NCBI RefSeq assembly: GCF_000719135.1
Contig: NZ_JOEK01000012.1
Location: forward strand, 124,001 to 188,000
Reading direction: 5' to 3'
DNA length: 64,000 nt
Origin: Streptomyces avicenniae
GTDB lineage: Bacteria > Actinomycetota > Actinomycetes > Streptomycetales > Streptomycetaceae
The first letter of the stretch is position 1. Every line of letters starts with the position of its first letter. Below are positions 9,125 to 17,923 of the stretch, piece by piece. Under the pieces are notes generated by a model. It did not search any database. It saw only the letters and a program-made list of their open reading frames with translations, and was not told where the DNA came from. The position numbers and the translations under genes were made by a program.

Positions 9125-9898
9125 TCAGGCCCGGCGGTAGCGCGCGAACAGGAAGCCCGCGTCCTCCAGCAGGTCCGTGAGCGCCATCGCGCGCGGGTCG
9201 GCGATCTCCGGGCCGCTCATCAGGCGCGGCGCCGTGCCGACCGTGTAGCGCGGCGACGTGGCCAGGCACAGCTCGTCCACCACCCCGGCGGCGGCGAGCT
9301 GCCCGAGGAGCCGCGGGCCGCCCTCGGTCAGCAGCCGCGTGTACCCGCGCGCGACCAGCTCACGCTTCAGCCGTACGGGGTCCACGCCCGCCTCGTCACC
9401 CGCCGTGACGACCTCGACGCCCGCCGCGTGCGCCGCGGCGAGCCCGGCGTGCGGCGCCCGCGCGCCCGTGACGACGAGGGTGGGCACCACCGGCTCGGTG
9501 AACAGCGGCAGTGAGAAGTCCAGGTGCAGGCTCGCGCTGACGACGGCGATCGCGGGCGCGGACGTCTGCCCGGCCGCCCGCCGCCGCTCGGCGAACTCGG
9601 GCCGCCGCCGCGCCGGGCGGTACTGCTCCTCGCGCACCGTCTCGGCCCCCACGACGACGACGTCCGCGAGCTGCCGCAGCACGCCGAAGATCCGCATGTC
9701 GGTCGCGCTGGAGAGCGGCTTGGAGCGGCCCCCGTGGTGCGCGGCGCCGTCGAGCGAGGACACCATGTCGGCGCGCAGCCAGCCGTCCGCCGTGTGCGGC
9801 GCGTCGGGGTAGGCGTACGCGTCGGCGATCTCGGTCAGGTCCCACTCGCGGTCGGTGGTCGCGTCCGGGTCCTTCGAGGCGGGGAACAGGCGTCGCAT
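9125..9898 (-). CDS. RibD C-terminal-type pyrimidine reductase
   Basis: A 257-aa NADPH-dependent reductase of the RibD_C / dihydrofolate-reductase-like fold. Signatures are RADMVSSLDGAA..GRSKPLSSATD near residues 40-70, followed by ADVVVVGAETVREEQYRPAR and LLTEGGPRLLGQL, the conserved TEGGP loop. In riboflavin synthesis this domain reduces the ribosyl side chain of the deaminated intermediate. The N-terminal deaminase domain is absent, so the protein is a stand-alone reductase. Many Streptomyces carry such paralogues and the true substrate may differ. ATG 9898 begins the conserved part. It is divergent from zapE. Confidence 0.82.
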   Translation of the reverse strand: MRRLFPASKDPDATTDREWDLTEIADAYAYPDAPHTADGWLRADMVSSLDGAAHHGGRSKPLSSATDMRIFGVLRQLADVVVVGAETVREEQYRPARRRPEFAERRRAAGQTSAPAIAVVSASLHLDFSLPLFTEPVVPTLVVTGARAPHAGLAAAHAAGVEVVTAGDEAGVDPVRLKRELVARGYTRLLTEGGPRLLGQLAAAGVVDELCLATSPRYTVGTAPRLMSGPEIADPRAMALTDLLEDAGFLFARYRRA

Positions 9899-9964
9899 GC
9901 GCCGCAGTGTGGCACACGCCCCACCGGCGGCCGGGGGCACGGGCCGCCCGTAGACTGGGAGATT

Positions 9965-11056
9965 GTGTCCACGCCCCGCACGTCCGAGCCCACGGGACCG
10001 GTGGCCCTCGCCGGTCGCGAGCCCCATGTCCCGCCCGAGCGGCTGGTCGCCGAACTCGTCCCGCCGCCGCGCTTCGACTCCGCGCGGTTCGACACGTACA
10101 TGCCCGACCCGGCGCAGCCGGGCCAGGCGGCGGCAGTGAAGGCGCTGGGCGACTTCGCCTCGACGCTCGGCGAGGGCACGGACGGCGCCGACACGGCCGG
10201 ACGCGGCCTGTGGCGCCGCGTGCTCCGCCCCGCCCCCCGGCGCCAGGAGGGCCCGCGCGGCGTCTACCTGGACGGCGGGTACGGCGTCGGCAAGACGCAC
10301 CTGCTCGCCTCGCTGTGGCACGCGGTCCCCGCCCCGCCGGAGCGCAAGGCGTTCGGCACCTTCGTGGAGCTGACGAACCTGGTCGGCGCCCTCGGCTTCC
10401 AGCAGACCGTGGCGACGCTCTCCGGCCACCGCCTGCTGTGCATCGACGAGTTCGAGCTGGACGACCCGGGCGACACCGTGCTCGTCTCCTCGCTGCTGTC
10501 GCGGCTGGTCGAGGCGGGCGTGGCGCTGGCCGCCACCTCCAACACGCTGCCGGGCAAGCTGGGCGAGGGACGGTTCGCCGCCGCCGACTTCCTGCGCGAG
10601 ATCCAGGGCCTGTCCGCCCACTTCCGCGCCCTGCGCATCGACGGCGAGGACTACCGGCACCGCGGCCTGCCGCAGGCGCCCCCGCCGCGCCCCGACGCGG
10701 AGGTCACCGCCGCCGCGCACGCGGTGCCCGGCGCGTCGCTGGACGACTTCGGCGTCCTCCTCGGCCACCTCGCCCGCGTCCATCCCAGCCGGTACGGCGC
10801 GCTGTGCGACGGCGTGACGGCCGTCTGCCTCACCGGCGTCCGCCCGGTCCCCGACCAGAGCACGGCGCTGCGCCTCGTGGTGCTGGCCGACCGGCTGTAC
10901 GACCGTGAGCTGCCCGTCGTCGCCTCCGGCGCGCCGTTCGACCAGCTGTTCGCCCCCGAGATGCTGAACGGCGGCTACCGCAAGAAGTACCTGCGGGCGA
11001 TCTCCCGGCTCACCGCGCTCGCCCGCGAGGCGGACGGACTGCCGTCCGCCTCCTGA
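9965..11056 (+). CDS. zapE: Cell-division ATPase ZapE (AFG1-like)
   Basis: A 363-aa AAA-type ATPase of the AFG1/ZapE family, which in E. coli acts at the Z-ring and in mitochondria in protein turnover. Walker A is GGYGVGKT (104-111) and Walker B is LLCIDEFEL with D161/E162. Sensor-type residues follow in LAATSNTLP. GTG 9965 is supported by the conserved start of the family (about residue 23 on, VPPERLVAELVPPPRF). GGGAG (9957-9961) sits very close to the start and TAGACT (9951-9956) resembles a -10 box, so the mRNA leader may be only a few nucleotides. ppk2 follows closely. Confidence 0.88.
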   Translation: MSTPRTSEPTGPVALAGREPHVPPERLVAELVPPPRFDSARFDTYMPDPAQPGQAAAVKALGDFASTLGEGTDGADTAGRGLWRRVLRPAPRRQEGPRGVYLDGGYGVGKTHLLASLWHAVPAPPERKAFGTFVELTNLVGALGFQQTVATLSGHRLLCIDEFELDDPGDTVLVSSLLSRLVEAGVALAATSNTLPGKLGEGRFAAADFLREIQGLSAHFRALRIDGEDYRHRGLPQAPPPRPDAEVTAAAHAVPGASLDDFGVLLGHLARVHPSRYGALCDGVTAVCLTGVRPVPDQSTALRLVVLADRLYDRELPVVASGAPFDQLFAPEMLNGGYRKKYLRAISRLTALAREADGLPSAS

Positions 11057-11092
11057 GTGGCAGACGCGCCGGAGCGGGTACACGATCTCCCC

Positions 11093-11959
11093 ATGGGGAC
11101 TGACATACGTGACCTGCTCCGCGTCCCGCCCGGCTCGTCCGTGGACCTCTCCGCGCACGAGCCGCACGCGACACCGGGCTTCGACGGCGGGAAGAAGCAG
11201 GCGCTGCGCGAGACGGCCGACATGGCCGGGGAACTGGCCGCGCTCCAGGAGCGCCTGTACGCCGCCGCGACGGCCGGTGACCGGCGGCGGCTGCTGCTCG
11301 TCCTCCAGGGCATGGACACGTCGGGCAAGGGCGGCACGGTGAAGCACGTCGTCGGCCACTTCAACCCGGCGGGCTGCCGCATCCGGGCGTTCAAGGCGCC
11401 GACCGAGGAGGAGCGGCACCAGCACTTCCTGTGGCGGATCGGCAAGGGCCTCCCCGGCACCGGCGAGATCGGCATCTTCGACCGCTCGCACTACGAGGAC
11501 GTGCTCGTCGTGCGGGTGCACGGCATGGTGCCCGAGCCGGTGTGGCAGCGGCGGTTCGACGAGATCAACGGCTGGGAGCGCGCGCTGGCGGACGACGGCG
11601 TCGTCTGGGTCAAGGTCTTCCTGCACATCAGCCCGGAGAAGCAGCGCAGCCGCCTGCTGCGGCGCCTCGACCGGGAGGACAAGCACTGGAAGCTGAGCCC
11701 GAACGACATCTCCGAGCGCGCCCTGTGGCCCGACTACCGGCGCGCGTACACCTCGGCGCTCGAACGCTGCTCGACGGACGCGGCGCCCTGGTACGTCGTC
11801 CCCGCCGACCGCAAGTGGTACCGCAACTGGGCGGTGAGCCGCCTCCTGCTCGCGCAGCTGCGGGAGATCGACCCCCGCTATCCGGCGGCGGGTTACGACG
11901 CGTCGGATCTGCGGGCCAAGTTGCACGACGAGCGGCTCGCCCCGTCCGCCCACCACTGA
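11093..11959 (+). CDS. ppk2: Polyphosphate kinase 2 family protein
   Basis: A 288-aa PPK2-family polyphosphate:nucleotide phosphotransferase. It has Walker A GMDTSGKGGT (73-82), Walker B IFDRSHYED (128-136) and the lid/terminal region ERALWPDYRRAYTSALERCST...WYVVPADRKWYRNW typical of single-domain PPK2. Such enzymes phosphorylate AMP, ADP or other nucleotides from polyphosphate; the class cannot be fixed from sequence alone. A GTG at 11057 directly follows the zapE stop in the same frame, but the family-like sequence begins at ATG 11093 (MGTDIRDLLRVPPG), so I chose the ATG. It is probably co-transcribed with zapE. Confidence 0.88.
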   Translation: MGTDIRDLLRVPPGSSVDLSAHEPHATPGFDGGKKQALRETADMAGELAALQERLYAAATAGDRRRLLLVLQGMDTSGKGGTVKHVVGHFNPAGCRIRAFKAPTEEERHQHFLWRIGKGLPGTGEIGIFDRSHYEDVLVVRVHGMVPEPVWQRRFDEINGWERALADDGVVWVKVFLHISPEKQRSRLLRRLDREDKHWKLSPNDISERALWPDYRRAYTSALERCSTDAAPWYVVPADRKWYRNWAVSRLLLAQLREIDPRYPAAGYDASDLRAKLHDERLAPSAHH

Positions 11960-12068
11960 AAGCTCAAGTGTTCCTCTGAACATATGACCCCGCCGTTTGG
12001 CACACCCCCTGCGCGATGAACACTGACCCCGAGCGGGAGAAGCGTCATCGCACGGGGGGAGCGGCATC

Positions 12069-12884
12069 ATGCGGCCACGGCTGGGCACGGGGATCGGCTG
12101 GCGTCCCGAGATCGCCGACGGCATCGGGGAGCTGCCGGGCATCGACTGGGTCGAGGTGGTGGCGGAGAACGTCTGCCCCGACCATCTGCCCGACGCGCTG
12201 GAGCGGTTGCGGGCGCGCGGCACCACCGTCGTGCCGCACGGTGTGTCCCTCGGGCTCGGCGACGCGTCCCGCCCCTCCCCCGCCCGGCTGGCGCGGCTGG
12301 CCTGGGTCGCGGAGGCCCTCGGCACGCCGGTCGTCACCGAGCACATCGCCTTCGTCAGGGCGGGCGGCCTGGAGGCCGGGCACCTGCTGCCCGTCCCCCG
12401 CACGTGGGACGCGCTCGACGTGCTGTGCGAGAACGTCAGGATCGCCCAGGACGCGCTGCCCGTCCCGCTCGCGCTGGAGAACATCGCGGCCGTCGTCGGC
12501 TGGCCGGACGAGGAGCTGACGGAGGGCCAGTTCCTCACGGAGCTGGTCGAGCGCACCGGCGTCGGCCTGCTCATCGACGTCGCGAACCTGCACACCAACC
12601 ACGTCAACCGCGGCGAGGACCCGGCCACCGCGCTCGACACGCTGCCGCTCGACGCCCTGGCGTACGTCCACGTCGCGGGCGGTGTGGAGCGCGACGGCGT
12701 GTGGCACGACAGCCACGCCCACCCCGTCCCGCCGCAGGTGCTCGGCGTCCTCGAACTGCTGTGCAACCGCACAGAACCGCCCGGCGTCCTGCTGGAGAGG
12801 GACGAGGCGTTCCCTCCCGTCGCCGCGCTGGCGGCCGAACTGGACGACATCCGCGCCGTGCTGACGGGAGCGCGCCATGGCTGA
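12069..12884 (+). CDS. DUF692 / MNIO-family multinuclear iron oxidase
   Basis: A 271-aa TIM-barrel protein of the DUF692 (MNIO) family, whose characterised members (MbnB, TglH, ChrH) use two or three iron ions and O2 to rework cysteine or other residues in ribosomal peptides. The expected metal-ligand pattern is present: H57 (VPHGVSL), E91/H92 (TEHIAF), E137/N138 (LENIA), D170 with N173, H175 and H178 ([14 protein letters not shown]), H201 (YVHVAGG), D214/H216/H218 (HDSHAH) and E243 (LLERDE). A G-rich Shine-Dalgarno sequence precedes ATG 12069. The stop overlaps the next start by 8 bp, so it is translationally coupled to a partner protein and a Cys-tailed membrane protein, the likely substrate. 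Confidence 0.9.
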   Translation: MRPRLGTGIGWRPEIADGIGELPGIDWVEVVAENVCPDHLPDALERLRARGTTVVPHGVSLGLGDASRPSPARLARLAWVAEALGTPVVTEHIAFVRAGGLEAGHLLPVPRTWDALDVLCENVRIAQDALPVPLALENIAAVVGWPDEELTEGQFLTELVERTGVGLLIDVANLHTNHVNRGEDPATALDTLPLDALAYVHVAGGVERDGVWHDSHAHPVPPQVLGVLELLCNRTEPPGVLLERDEAFPPVAALAAELDDIRAVLTGARHG

Positions 12885-13335
12885 ACCCTCGCCCGGCACG
12901 TCGCCCGGCGCCACGACCGACGCCGCGCGCGAACGGCTCGGCGCCGCCCAGCACGCGCTGCTCGCCGCCCTCACCGCCGGGGCGCCCGACCCGCCCGGCT
13001 TCGACGCGGCCAGGCTCCGCGTCCAGCGTGACGTCCTCGCGGGCAAGCGCGCGGACGTCCTCGCGAAGGTCGCCCCCGAACTCCCCGTGATCCTCGGCGA
13101 CTCCTACCGCCGCCTCGCCCTGGCCCACGCCAGGGCCAGGCCGCTGACCGGCGGCCACCGGCAGGACGCCGCCGCGTTCGTCCGCGCCCTGCTCACCGAA
13201 GGCGTCCCGGACGACCCCGCCGTGCGCGCCCGCCTGGCCGGATGGCTGGGCGAGGACCCCGGCACCACCCCCGCCCCGCCCGGCCGGTTCGCCCGGCTGC
13301 GGCGCGGCACGAGAACCCAGCGGAAGGCAGGGTGA
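12877..13335 (+). CDS. Short DUF2063-like partner of the MNIO enzyme
   Basis: A 152-aa protein. Residues 17-90 ([15 protein letters not shown]...[37 protein letters not shown]) follow the pattern of the N-terminal half of DUF2063/HvfC proteins: an opening helix, an R-x-Y/Q-R helix, then a P-x-L-x-x-x-L-G-D helix. Those proteins are the usual substrate-binding partners of DUF692 oxidases. That assignment is my inference from pattern and context. The second half is Pro/Arg-rich, ending [17 protein letters not shown], and may be disordered. It starts inside the end of the MNIO gene and its TGA overlaps a possible GTG start of the next gene. Confidence 0.72.
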   Translation: MAEPSPGTSPGATTDAARERLGAAQHALLAALTAGAPDPPGFDAARLRVQRDVLAGKRADVLAKVAPELPVILGDSYRRLALAHARARPLTGGHRQDAAAFVRALLTEGVPDDPAVRARLAGWLGEDPGTTPAPPGRFARLRRGTRTQRKAG

Positions 13336-13340
13336 GCGCC

Positions 13341-14318
13341 ATGCTCGTCTTCGTCATCGTGGTCGTGAGCGCCCTCACGGCCTCCGTCCTGAACCTGATC
13401 CTCGCCCGCCTCCGCGCCCACCGCGCGCTGCCGACCCTGTGGGACACCACGACGCGGTCGGTCTACGAGACGGCGTTCCTCACCGGCGGGCCGCACCGCG
13501 TCGTGCAGACCGTGCTGGCCGCGATGATCTCCAAGAAGCGGCTCAGCGTCGAGGGCGGCAAGATCCACGTCAGGCGCCCGGTGGCCGACGACGCGATGGA
13601 GCGCGCGTTCCTCGCCGTCATCGGCGACGCGTGGCGCCCCTCGGCGGACCGGGTCATCGCGACGTTCGCCGCCTCGCGCGAGGTGCAGGCGATCGGCGAC
13701 GCCCTGTTCACGCGGGGCCTGCTGTGGGAGCCGAGGACGCTGCGCCTCTGGCGCCGCGCCGCCCTCCTGTGCATGGTGACGGCCGGTCTGGTCACGATCT
13801 CCACGATCGTCATGACGGCCGTCACCGGGGAGGTCACGCTGATCGCCCTCATCGGCCTCACGATCCTCGTGCAGATGACCGGCTTCACGTTCCGTCCGCG
13901 CAAGGGACGGCTGACCGACCACGGCCGCTCCGCCGTGACGGGGCTGCGGCACCGTGCCCCGTTCGCCGCGGCCCAGCGGCCTGAGGTGCAGGTCGCGCTG
14001 CTCGGCCCCGCGGGGGCGAAGGACCAGGCGCTGCGGCTCCAGCTGGCCATCGCGATCCCGCTCACCCTGACCATCGCCACGTACGCCTCCGCGTCGTCGG
14101 ACGGCTCGGGCGCCTTCTGGGGCGCGACGTGCGGCTCCGCGGGCGACTGGTCGGGCAACGGCGGCGGGGACAGCGGTGGAGGCCACAGCGGGGGCAGCGA
14201 CCACAACGGCGGCGGGTCGAGCTGCGGCGGAGGCACCGGGGGCAGCGGCGGTGGCGGGGGCTGCGGAGGCGGCTCCAGCTGCGGCGGTGGTGGCGGCTGC
14301 GGGGGCGGCGGCGGCTGA
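13341..14318 (+). CDS. TIGR04222-type membrane protein with Gly/Cys-rich tail
   Basis: A 325-aa protein. A short N-terminal hydrophobic segment (1-20) is followed by a soluble domain (25-140), two membrane segments (about 141-160 and 165-181), a possible third (235-250) and a low-complexity tail (about 254-325). The tail is nearly all Gly/Ser with C264, C295, C308, C314 and C320, ending in Gly5. The architecture matches what I recall of the TIGR04222 family, found next to DUF692 genes. AGGG at 13329-13332 suits ATG 13341; a GTG at 13332, overlapping the previous stop as GTGA, is the alternative. Gene order suggests the tail is the substrate of the upstream oxidase. Confidence 0.85.
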   Translation: MLVFVIVVVSALTASVLNLILARLRAHRALPTLWDTTTRSVYETAFLTGGPHRVVQTVLAAMISKKRLSVEGGKIHVRRPVADDAMERAFLAVIGDAWRPSADRVIATFAASREVQAIGDALFTRGLLWEPRTLRLWRRAALLCMVTAGLVTISTIVMTAVTGEVTLIALIGLTILVQMTGFTFRPRKGRLTDHGRSAVTGLRHRAPFAAAQRPEVQVALLGPAGAKDQALRLQLAIAIPLTLTIATYASASSDGSGAFWGATCGSAGDWSGNGGGDSGGGHSGGSDHNGGGSSCGGGTGGSGGGGGCGGGSSCGGGGGCGGGGG

Positions 14319-14332
14319 TCACGCGCCGCCCG

Positions 14333-14364
14333 GCCGGTGGGCGGGCACGCGCCCGTCCACCGGC
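14333..14364. terminator. Bidirectional terminator hairpin
   Basis: A 14-bp stem (14333-14346 with 14351-14364, one G-T wobble, 4-nt loop) lies between the convergent Cys-tail gene and hemQ. It probably ends both transcripts. Confidence 0.6.
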
Positions 14365-14371
14365 GGCCGGT

Positions 14372-15073
14372 TCAGGCCAGCCCGGCCACCAGGTCCGCCA
14401 GCTCCCTGCGGCGGCCCGTGTAGAACGGGATCTCCTCGCGGACGTACAGGCGCGCCTTCGACGCCCGCAGGTGACGCATCAGGTCCACGATCCGGTGCAG
14501 CTCGTCGGCCTCGAACGCGAGGATCCACTCGTAGTCGCCGAGCGAGAAGGACGCCACCGTGTTGGCGCGCACGTCCGGGTAGCCGCGGGCCATCTTCCCG
14601 TGCTCGGCCAGCAGCTGCCGCCGCTCCTCGTCCGGCAGCAGGTACCAGTCGTACGAGCGCACGAACGGGTAGACGCTGACGTACTCGCGCGGCGTCTCGT
14701 CGGCGAGGAACGCCGGGATGTGCGACTTGTTGAACTCGGCGGGCCTGTGCAGCGCCATGTTCGACCAGACCGGTACGAGCGCCCGCCCGAGCCGCGTGCG
14801 GCGGAAGCGGTTGTACGCCTCCTGGAGCGCCTCGGACGTCGCCGCGTGCCACCAGATCATCACATCGGCGTCGGCGCGCAGCCCGGACAGGTCGTAGGTG
14901 CCGCGCACCGTCACGTCCTTGCCCGCGAGCTGGTCGAACAGCTCGGCGACCTCGTCCGCGTACCCCGCGCGGTCCTCGGGCAGCGCGTCCCGCAGCCGGA
15001 AGACGGACCAGAGCGTGTAGCGGATGACGTCGTTCAGTTCCTTGGCGCGCTTGCCGGGCGATGCAGCAGTCAT
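14372..15073 (-). CDS. hemQ: Coproheme decarboxylase HemQ (ChdC)
   Basis: A 233-aa chlorite-dismutase-fold enzyme that makes the last step of the coproporphyrin-dependent haem pathway, oxidatively decarboxylating coproheme to haem b with peroxide. The catalytic tyrosine is Y135 in [13 protein letters not shown] and the proximal haem ligand is H158 in [12 protein letters not shown]. Both match the positions I recall for actinobacterial ChdC. Length is standard. ATG 15073 ([19 protein letters not shown]) is taken as the start; upstream in-frame sequence is Gly/Ala/Arg-rich. It follows hemY by 17 bp in one operon. Confidence 0.95.
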   Translation of the reverse strand: MTAASPGKRAKELNDVIRYTLWSVFRLRDALPEDRAGYADEVAELFDQLAGKDVTVRGTYDLSGLRADADVMIWWHAATSEALQEAYNRFRRTRLGRALVPVWSNMALHRPAEFNKSHIPAFLADETPREYVSVYPFVRSYDWYLLPDEERRQLLAEHGKMARGYPDVRANTVASFSLGDYEWILAFEADELHRIVDLMRHLRASKARLYVREEIPFYTGRRRELADLVAGLA

Positions 15074-15090
15074 GGCGTCATTGTCCCGCC

Positions 15091-16494
15091 TCACCCGGCG
15101 GGCTCCGCACGCGGCCCCGGCGGCAGCGCCCGCACCAGCTCCCCCGCCGCCCGCGTCGCGCTCGCGACGCACGCGGGGATGCCCACGCCGTCGTACGAGG
15201 CGCCGCACAGCCGCAGCCCCGGCAGCGCGTCCAGGTAGCCGCGCACCCGGGCCACCCGCCCCGCGTGGCCGACCGTGTACTGCGGCAGGCCGCCTGGCCA
15301 GCGGGTGACGAGGGAGTCGATCGGCTTGGCCAGCAGCCCGGCCGCCTCCCCCAGGTCCTCAAGGGCCGCCCGCACCAGGTCGTCGTCGTCCCACTCCAGC
15401 GCCCCGGCGTCGCCGAACCGCCCGGCGGAGGCGCGCAGCACGAAGACGCCGGGGTCGGCGCCCGCCGCCCAGTCCCACTTGCCCGTGGTGAAGGTGGCGG
15501 CCTTGATGACGCGGCGGTCCACGGCCGGGACGAGGAAGCCGCTGCCGCGCGGCAGCGTGCCCAGGTCGGCGCGGCGGAACGCCAGCGTGACGATCGCCAT
15601 CGACGCGTACGCCACCGCCGCCAGCTCCCCGGCCGCGGCCGGTGCCTCGGCGGCCAGCAGCCGCGCGGCCCCGGCGGCCGGCAGCGCGAGGACCACGCCG
15701 TCGGCGACGAGCGAGCGCCCGTCGTCCAGCGCGGCGGCCCAGCCGCGCGCGGTGCGGCGCAGGCCCGTCACCGTGACGCCGCTCTCCAGCGCGGCGCCGC
15801 GCGTACGGCAGGAGTCGGCGAGCGCGTCGGCCAGCGTGCCGACGCCGCCGTCGAGCCCGGCGAACACCGGCTGCCCCGACGCCTTGGCCGGGGTCGCCCG
15901 CTGGACGGCGCGCACGGCGGCGAGGAGCGTGTCGTGGTCGCGGACGGCGTCGTACAGGGCGGGCACCGCCGAGCGCAGCGAGATCTGGTAGGCGTCGCCC
16001 GCGTACACGCCGCCGAGCAGCGGCTCGACGAGCCGGTCCACGACCTCGCGCCCCATCCGCTCGGCGACCAGCTGCCCGACCGCGACGTCCTCGCCGACCT
16101 CGACGGGCGGCAGCTCGCTGTCGCGCGCGATCTGCGCGAGGCCCGTGTCGGACAGCACACCGGCGAGGGCCGCGGCGGTGCCCGGCACGCCCATCACGTG
16201 CCCCTGCGGCATGGGCCGCAGGGCCCCCCGGGTCCAGATGGCCGAGCTGGTCACGGCCGGGGACCGCAGCGCGTCGGCCAGCCCGATCTCCCTGGCCAGC
16301 TCGACGGCCTCGGGTCTGCGCGCGAGGACGGACTCCGCGCCGAGATCGACCTGGACCCCGGCGACCTGTCCGGTGCGGAGCTTGCCGCCGAACCGTCCGG
16401 AGCTCTCCAGGAGGGTGACCCGGAGCCCGGCGGCCAGCAGCCGATGGGCGGCGGTGAGGCCCGTGACCCCGCCGCCGACGACGATCACATGCAT
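15091..16494 (-). CDS. hemY: Coproporphyrinogen III / protoporphyrinogen oxidase HemY
   Basis: A 467-aa FAD-dependent oxidase. The dinucleotide-binding motif at the N-terminus is intact ([18 protein letters not shown], about 3-20, then E30 in [11 protein letters not shown]). The C-terminal FAD motif is [18 protein letters not shown]. In actinobacteria this class oxidises coproporphyrinogen III to coproporphyrin III ahead of ferrochelatase and HemQ; co-transcription with hemQ supports that role. ATG 16494 begins directly at the Rossmann strand. Elevated Ala/Gly content is normal for this genome. The divergent neighbour is a DUF4349 lipoprotein. Confidence 0.93.
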   Translation of the reverse strand: MHVIVVGGGVTGLTAAHRLLAAGLRVTLLESSGRFGGKLRTGQVAGVQVDLGAESVLARRPEAVELAREIGLADALRSPAVTSSAIWTRGALRPMPQGHVMGVPGTAAALAGVLSDTGLAQIARDSELPPVEVGEDVAVGQLVAERMGREVVDRLVEPLLGGVYAGDAYQISLRSAVPALYDAVRDHDTLLAAVRAVQRATPAKASGQPVFAGLDGGVGTLADALADSCRTRGAALESGVTVTGLRRTARGWAAALDDGRSLVADGVVLALPAAGAARLLAAEAPAAAGELAAVAYASMAIVTLAFRRADLGTLPRGSGFLVPAVDRRVIKAATFTTGKWDWAAGADPGVFVLRASAGRFGDAGALEWDDDDLVRAALEDLGEAAGLLAKPIDSLVTRWPGGLPQYTVGHAGRVARVRGYLDALPGLRLCGASYDGVGIPACVASATRAAGELVRALPPGPRAEPAG

Positions 16495-16620
16495 GGGTCC
16501 ACTGTCCCAGATGCGGGACCGTGGCCCGCGCGTGACCTCTTCGGAACCGGCCGCGCAGAACCGCGCGCACCCCCGTGCCGTCCAACCGGCGACTGTCCAC
16601 GGGTAATTGAGGGGGTCCGA

Positions 16621-17568
16621 ATGACACGTACGACGGGGACCGCACGAAGAGCGGCGCTCGCCGCCGTCCCGCTGCTCGCCGCGCTGCTGCTCGCGGGCTG
16701 CACGGGGAGCGACGGGGGCGGGGGCGGGAGCAACGCCGACAGCGACATGGCCGTCCCCGAGGCGTCGGCCGACGAGCGCGGCGCCTCGGAGGCCGAGGAC
16801 GGCGGCGCCGTCGAACAGGCCACCGGCAGCGCGGCGTCCGAGGTCCTCCTCATCCGCACCGCGAGCCTGACCGTCGCGGCGGAGGACGTGCCGGAGGCGT
16901 ACGCCGCGGCCGTGTCCGCCGTGACGGCGGCGGGCGGCTTCGTCAGCGCGGAGAGCACGACGGGCGATCCGTCCGGCGGCGGCGAGTGGTCCCAGGTGAC
17001 GCTGCGGGTGCCGCAGGAGCGGTACGAGGGGCTGCTCGCCGACCTGTCGGCGCTCGGCGAGCTGGTGTCGCGTGACGTCTCCACCGAGGACGTGACGGAG
17101 GAGGTGGTGGACGTCGAGAGCCGCCTCGCCACCCAGCGCGAGAGCGTCGCGCGCGTCCGCGCCCTGATGGAACAGGCCGTCTCGATCGGCGACATCGTGG
17201 CCCTTGAGGCGGAACTCAGCTCCCGACAGGCGGAGTTGGAGTCGCTTGAGTCCCGCAGCGAGCAGCTGCGTGGGCAGGTGACGATGGCCACGGTCGTCCT
17301 GGAGCTGCGCGAGCCGGACGTGACGCCCGCTGAGCGCCGGTCGGACGACGAGCCGTCGATCCCGGCGGCGCTGTCCGGCGGCTGGGACGTCTTCGTGACG
17401 GGCGTCGTGTGGGCGCTCGCGACGCTGGCCGCGCTGCTGCCGTTCGCGGTGGCGACCGGCCTGGTGGCCCTCGTCGTACGGCTGGTGCGCCGCCGCCTGC
17501 CCGCACGGCCCACGCCCGCCCCGGCGGACGACCCGACGGCCCACGTCTTCCGCAGCCCGGGCACGTGA
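16621..17568 (+). CDS. DUF4349-type lipoprotein
   Basis: A 315-aa lipoprotein. The signal peptide has basic residues, a hydrophobic core and lipobox LLAGC with lipidated C27. An acidic, Gly/Ser-rich linker (28-75) is followed by a conserved domain beginning VLLIRTASLTVAAEDVPEAYAAA. A heptad-rich coiled coil comes next (about 160-225, VESRLATQRESVARVRALME...LEAELSSRQAELESL). A C-terminal membrane helix (about 255-285) ends in a basic cytoplasmic tail. This is the DUF4349 layout. A GAGGGGG sequence precedes ATG 16621. Role unknown; probably an envelope protein anchored at both ends. Confidence 0.85.
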   Translation: MTRTTGTARRAALAAVPLLAALLLAGCTGSDGGGGGSNADSDMAVPEASADERGASEAEDGGAVEQATGSAASEVLLIRTASLTVAAEDVPEAYAAAVSAVTAAGGFVSAESTTGDPSGGGEWSQVTLRVPQERYEGLLADLSALGELVSRDVSTEDVTEEVVDVESRLATQRESVARVRALMEQAVSIGDIVALEAELSSRQAELESLESRSEQLRGQVTMATVVLELREPDVTPAERRSDDEPSIPAALSGGWDVFVTGVVWALATLAALLPFAVATGLVALVVRLVRRRLPARPTPAPADDPTAHVFRSPGT

Positions 17569-17767
17569 CACCTCCCGGCGCGCGGCGCGCCCCCTCACCT
17601 GCGGGGACACGCCGCGCGCCGGGGCCGAGGATGCGGCGTCCGGCGTGGCCGGGCGATCGCGTGGGCGAAGCAACCACCGGGCCCCCGCGGAGACTTGCCG
17701 ACACGGGCCTTCCCGTCCCGCCGCGCCGCGTCCGCGAGTTCCGGTGCGCGAGGGACGTGCGGCGGGG

Positions 17768-17806
17768 ATTGACACCCCGGGGGTGCACTTCTACGGTCCA
17801 GACCAA
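17768..17806 (+). promoter_or_regulatory. Promoter with overlapping DasR-like site
   Basis: TTGACA (17768-17773), a 17-bp spacer and TACGGT (17791-17796) form a good vegetative promoter for the glycosidase at 17924. The -10 box is the left end of TACGGTCCAGACCAAT (17791-17806). That sequence agrees at 11 of 16 positions with the DasR element AGTGGTCTAGACCACT as I remember it, including both GGTC and GACC half-sites. Repression by DasR and release by GlcN-6-P is inferred, not shown. Confidence 0.55.
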
Positions 17807-17923
17807 TCGCGGTGTCCCACTCGTCCGCCGAAGGCCCGAGGCGAGCTGTACGGCGCCGCGACCTCCGGTGCCGGGTGCCGTCCACGCCGCGTGCCCGTCC
17901 CGAAGGAGAGGTCACCCCCCACC

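Noticed and set aside
11998..12012. TGGCAC-N5-CTGC upstream of the MNIO cassette, resembling a sigma-54 (-24/-12) promoter
   Set aside because: Streptomyces and other actinobacteria lack RpoN as far as I know, and the match is short enough to arise by chance.
12016..12519. Plus-strand ORF with an ATG at 12016 near the MNIO gene start
   Set aside because: Different frame from the MNIO gene, Arg/Ser/Pro-rich, no domain.
9125..12850. Very long open frame on the minus strand running through zapE, ppk2 and the MNIO gene
   Set aside because: It is stop-free only because antisense codons in very GC-rich DNA rarely give stops. The translated part beyond 9898 is low-complexity and the plus-strand genes have clear domains and ribosome-binding sites.
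13242..13340. In-frame upstream extension of the Cys-tail membrane protein
   Set aside because: Overlaps the partner gene, is Arg/Pro-rich and lacks a hydrophobic start; the ribosome-binding site fits 13341.
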